NCBI GenBank assembly: GCA_934045075.1
Contig: OW203724.1
Coordinates: forward strand, 11,767,473-11,831,472
DNA from: Yponomeuta sedellus
Lineage: Eukaryota > Arthropoda > Insecta > Lepidoptera > Yponomeutidae
Direction of reading: 5' to 3'
DNA: 64,000 nt
A program made the translations under genes and the position numbers. Each line of letters begins with the position of its first letter. Position 1 is the first letter of the stretch. The notes under the pieces were generated by a model. That model ran no database searches, was not told the origin of the DNA, and saw nothing but the letters and a program-made list of their open reading frames with translations. This document shows positions 52,101 to 58,100 of the stretch, piece by piece.

Positions 52101-55100
52101 AACGGATAAAAACGGGAAAAATATTTGATTGTACCCACCTAAAGTCCAGAATCGAATAGGCGTTAGTTGTACCGTCTTTGAGGACAGCGTCGATTTCCAT
52201 CTGTGGCCACGTATACATTATGATGACTGGGTCTTTGGAGCCTTCGCGTCCTTCTGCCACGGCAATCCGATAATATGGGTCTACACGATGCGACTGCAAA
52301 AAAAGGATGTAAGAATATTTTATCAAGCATACACAAATAAAAGAGCGCTGTTACTTATCCCCCTTGCTCTGAACACTAACGAGAATTATTATTGTAACAT
52401 GGTCAACCTACCATAATTAGGTATGTTACAATTAAATGCGTTTCATCATCAACCCATTATGTCCCCATCGAGGGGCACGGGTCTCTTCCCTGAGGAAGGT
52501 ACAGGCCAACTCCACCATGGGGGCCAAGTCCAGATTGATGGAGGCTTGCAAGTCTAGTGGCTGGTCTTAATATCAGAAGTTTTCAAACCGCCCGCCCTAA
52601 GGGCTACCCTACTTCGCTTAACGACTGCCATCTATCGACGGCAGCCGGCATCAACTGCTTAACGTGCCTTGCGAAGCGTGGAACTGCTCGGAAAAATGCC
52701 ACTAGCGTTAGTCATAGACGGTTTACCCATCCATGCACTGAGCACGCCCTGTGTTGCTTAACCTTAGTGATCGTTTAAGATCACTCAGGCAGACGGGGTT
52801 ACGAGCGGTTCGTTTTCTTAATGCTTTTACCATAGACTAAACGGGGTAACGCGGGAGCGCGATATGACGATTATGATACACATATCATCCAAACACAATA
52901 AATTGTATCTGAGATAGCACCCCAATATTACTCCTTCACTAACTCTATTAAGGAGCAAGACGTGCGACGTAGATTCGCGGATTTGCGGTTTCGTCAAATA
53001 ATAAATTATTATTTTAAAAACTACGAGACTGATATCGGTGTTATAGTTTATTGTTACGAGTAGATATAGGAACAATAATTTCTTCCTCTCTTCTTTCTCT
53101 CCTTTCCACCGAATTTACGGCGAATACATGAATTAGTATAAACCAATGTGGCCACTAAATCAAGATTTCATATAATTTACTATTTCATTAATTTACCAGC
53201 TTTTCTTCAAATAGTTTGTTAGTTCGTATAGTATTTCAAGTACTGGATGGCGTCTGTGGCAATTACTAGTAAGTTCTTAATCGAATTAAGTCGTGAAACA
53301 TGTACCTGGTTACGTACATGTTTCACGACTTAATTCGACACGTAACTGGTTACGTAGGGTTAGTTTACAACTGATTATGACAAGCGCTCTTCATAGACTA
53401 AATGATACAAAACTTGTTTGGGATAACTTCTACACTAGGTCTCATTGGGGTAAACGAATGGAGATGTAAAGAACATACACAAATATTGCCAACTGTGCCG
53501 CCCGTGGTACTCCTCCGGAACCAGGACTGTTTGGTCTTGACATCCATGAAGACGATGAAGCTACCGGCCGCCCAGCAGACAACGGTCTCATCGCACGCGC
53601 ACAAGTTGAAGTACTTGTGGCAGTTGTAGCCGTACGAATGTCTGGCTCGAAGTCAAGGTGTTAAAAGGATCGTCGAAAACCCAAAATTTATTTATTTATC
53701 GTAGATATGGCATTTTACATTGGCCTTGTAACTAGATACAATGTGTATATAATGAATCATAATAAAATGTCAGAATTGATCAAAATTTAGATCATAATTT
53801 ACAATTATTAAGGTAAAGAGGTTTATGAAATCATCTTTCAGCCCATGATACTTGGTCAATTCACATTCGTAGACTATGTGATCAATAGTTTTTGTGGGTG
53901 TCCGCATTCGCAGGCGGTCGAATCGCACCAGCTTCATTTGTGTCATAGGTAGGCGCAGTTGCCGACTCCCGTCCTGAGGCGGTTAAGGCAGCACCAAACA
54001 TTTCGCGTTGTTTTGAAGCCAACGGGCCGTTCATGGGTATTGAGCTCAAAAATGTCTTTACGAGAGCAGTGAGTCTTTCTGTGTCCATCTTATGTTCCAG
54101 TAGTCATAAGACTAAGACTTAATTCGACACGTAACTGGTTACGTAGGGTTAGTTTACAACTGATTATGACAAGCGCTCTTCATAGACTAAATGATACAAA
54201 ACTTGTTTGGGATAACTTCTACACTAGGTCTCATTGGGGTAAACGAATGGAGATGTAAAGAACATACACAAATATTGCCAACTGTGCCGCCCGTGGTACT
54301 CCTCCGGAACCAGGACTGTTTGGTCTTGACATCCATGAAGACGATGAAGCTACCGGCCGCCCAGCAGACAACGGTCTCATCGCACGCGCACAAGTTGAAG
54401 TACTTGTGGCAGTTGTAGCCGTACGAATGTCTGGCTCGAAGTCAAGGTGTTAAAAGGATCGTCGAAAACCCAAAATTTATTTATTTATCGTAGATATGGC
54501 ATTTTACATTGGCCTTGTAACTAGATACAATGTGTATATAATGAATCATAATAAAATGTCAGAATTGATCAAAATTTAGATCATAATTTACAATTATTAA
54601 GGTAAAGAGGTTTATGAAATCATCTTTCAGCCCATGATACTTGGTCAATTCACATTCGTAGACTATGTGATCAATAGTTTTTGTGGGTGTCCGCATTCGC
54701 AGGCGGTCGAATCGCACCAGCTTCATTTGTGTCATAGGTAGGCGCAGTTGCCGACTCCCGTCCTGAGGCGGTTAAGGCAGCACCAAACATTTCGCGTTGT
54801 TTTGAAGCCAACGGGCCGTTCATGGGTATTGAGCTCAAAAATGTCTTTACGAGAGCAGTGAGTCTTTCTGTGTCCATCTTATGTTCCAGTAGTCATAAGA
54901 TGGCACAGGTCACCGTTAATAGGTAGTAACGGGTTTGTCGCAATTTTCTCAATCTCTCGTCTCAGGCACATTTCTCTGCAGATGTGTGGGGGAGCGAAGT
55001 TGCTGACAGCAGGGAACCAGTAGGTTGGGATTTGCATTATACAACCCGTAATTAATCTCACTGTGTGGTTGAGCTCTGTATGTACTGCCACCTCGTGTGC

Positions 55101-58100
55101 ACTGTTCTTCCACAGAGGGGCACAGTATTCGGCCGTTGAGTAAACCAGTGACATGGCCGAGGTTTTCAGGCATGCAGCACTAGCGCCCCATAAGGTACCA
55201 GTGAGCTTTTGTATGACACTGTTTCTACTTTTCATCTTTTCTTCCAGTTTACTGAGATGTTGTTTGTATGTAATTCTTCTATCGAGGGTAACTCCGAGGT
55301 ATTTCTGCTGAAGAGTGGTGTTTTGGAATCTCATTTTTAGTTTTCTGTCTGCTTGTTTGTTGTTGAGGTAGAAGCAGCTTATTTCTGTCTTAGTGACGTT
55401 GGGACGTAGGCGCCAATGTTTGCAGTACTCATCCATCGCTATCAGATCTGCTTCCAGTACCTTTTCGGCAGTTTCAAAGCTTTTAATCTGGGTTACTAGG
55501 GCTAGGTTGTCAGCATATCCAAATTTCCTTGATGAAGTGCTCGGGAAGTCGTGAGTATACACATTGAAAAGTAGCAGGCCCAGCACTGAGCTGCGGTAGG
55601 ACATTATGCAGGGATCTTTTGCTGCTTGAGTGCTGCCTAGAAATACCTGGAATGGTCTGTTCGTAAGGGAACCTTCTATAAGTCTGTAGATCCTAATGCA
55701 TGGTATAATCTTGAGGAGTTTGTATAGAAGCCCCTGTCTCCATACCGTTAGGTTGGTGAAGGCAACCGATGACTTTTTACCACGTTGAAAACCTTTTTCT
55801 ATGTGAGTGGTAAATGCAAGAACTTGATCGGACCAGTTTTGTCTTGGGCGGAAGCCTGCCTGCTCTTGAGGGATGTTTTGATCAGTTGTGTCCGAAATGC
55901 AATTGTAGATGATTCGTTTTAGGAGCTTGTACACGATACTCAGAGGTGCTATGGGCTTTCTACATTGTCTTCAGGTTTTTCCGGCTTGTGTATAGCAATG
56001 ACTTTAGAAGCTTTAAGTTCAGGTGTTACCTTACCAGCTAGGATGATGTTAGAAAAGAAGTTTGTCAGCCACGTATGCCCACGTGGGCCACAGTTCTTTA
56101 AGAACTCCGGAAATATTCCATCTTCTCCACAGGCTTTGTTCTTTTTTATTTGTTTGATTGATAGCATCTATAGCGCCCCCGTACAGGTAGCTAAAGTAAC
56201 TCTTAGCTACCTGTACGGGTGCGCTATAGATGCTATTGGACTTTGTGGCTGAGGAGAAGAACTATTCTGTTTGCTTTATAATTCGGACTAACCTTGTTGG
56301 GCTTGGGTTTCAGCGTTGATGTGTTCTCTGTAGTTAGCCTTCTTAGAATATGCCATGCCTTTCGAGTAGAGTGCGTAAAGTTCATATATCATTAGCAACA
56401 TGACATTCATTCATGTTGTTCATTAGCATGGTCTAGGGATACAATAAGATGATGGGCTGTGTTTTCGTCTGTAGTCTTATGGAATTCTTGCCAGAGATCT
56501 TCTGTTCTGTGCTGTCGTTTCAGCAGGGGATGTACTGTTTTCTGTACCCTCGTGGAATGGATTGCTTGGCTACGGCTATCAGTAGTCCTTTAAACCTACC
56601 AAAGTTACTGGGCAAGGGTTCGATCGTATTAGATACTAAGCAGCCTACCCGAGCCTCTGCAATAAAAGGTTTCCTAGTGCGGGGCTCATTGTTAGTAAAA
56701 TAATAGTAGATTTTTGAGACATAAATAAATAAATAACTTCTACTCAACACAATCAAGTGATTATGTAGTGACTGACTGTGTGATGGACGGGGTCTCCTGT
56801 ATGCTTAGTATGCACGTTTTGACCTCTCTCTCGACGTCGAGTAGGAGTGGGAGAAGTACTTGGCATGTCCAAAGTATGACCATGGCAGCCGAGACTCGAG
56901 ATGGCCAATAGACTGCGGTCTTGTCTACCTAAAATAGTTATTAAATAAATGTGTTGTATTTTTATCTGACAGCACTGCAATTGTTACTGATAAATAGTTT
57001 TATGCACTAAGTATCGTAAAATTAAGAAACTAAAATAAAAATGAACTCTAATACAGCAAGAACACAAAAAATATTAACGAAATTTGTATTTTTCCTGTCA
57101 AATCTATGCTCTCGTGGGCTTGTCTTCACCTCCGTGGGTGCCAGACATGTCTCGGTCTCATATGCCAAAATTTGAGTCTATTATTTAGATGACTACTATT
57201 ATTATAAAATTAGTGATAACTCGCCGCCATGTTACCCAGTTGTAGACAAGTCTCGATCGACTCCAACTCGCGGTCGCCATGTTAGCGTCGAGACATTTCG
57301 GGCTCGACAGAGAAATTTACATTTTTGCATAGAGAAGGGCATTTCTCGTGGTATGCTAAGCAAACTGGTGCTATGGTAACCATGCAAGGACGTCACACAC
57401 AAATTAATGAATTGAATTGGCATAGACATTTATGTGACTTGGAAAAGGATACTCGAATTCGAACAAGTCCACAGGTATGGTAGAGTTGGGCGAGGTGATG
57501 GCGCCGGATACGAAGTCGTCAGGATCGTATTCCGTGAGTACCGACTCCGCCTCTTCTTCCTCCTCCATCTCCAGCATTTCCTCAAGGGGAAGTGGAATGT
57601 ATCCTTCTTCTTCCAGTGCTGTAACAGGGTAACGTAATGTGGTAATAACAATTTAAACCAATTCATGCTTTCAAAACAACGTAGGTGGGTAACCGTACTT
57701 CGTACTCCTAACAGTCGTATAAAAAGTCGACCACTAAAACAGTAAACCGTAAAGTCTTATTTATAAAATACAATTCCTTAAAACACTCCCCAAATGCAGT
57801 TTATATAGTCTTTAGCAAAGGAATGCAGTCTTATTTATAAAAAAGTCGGTTCAACTAAAATACTCTTGAAATTGAGTTTAAGCTGGTTAATTACAGTTTA
57901 AAATAGAGTAAAGAATATTTATTTATCTTCAAGCGAAATGAGACACAACAATCACTATACTAGACACATTAATGACAATTTGAAGAGACATTTATTTAAC
58001 AGCACATAAATTATATTCTTTTTAATGCACTAACCCGTGCTAAGGAAAATTTTAAAAACCTATTTATACTCGGGGCTGCAAGTGGTGCAAATTACTTCAG

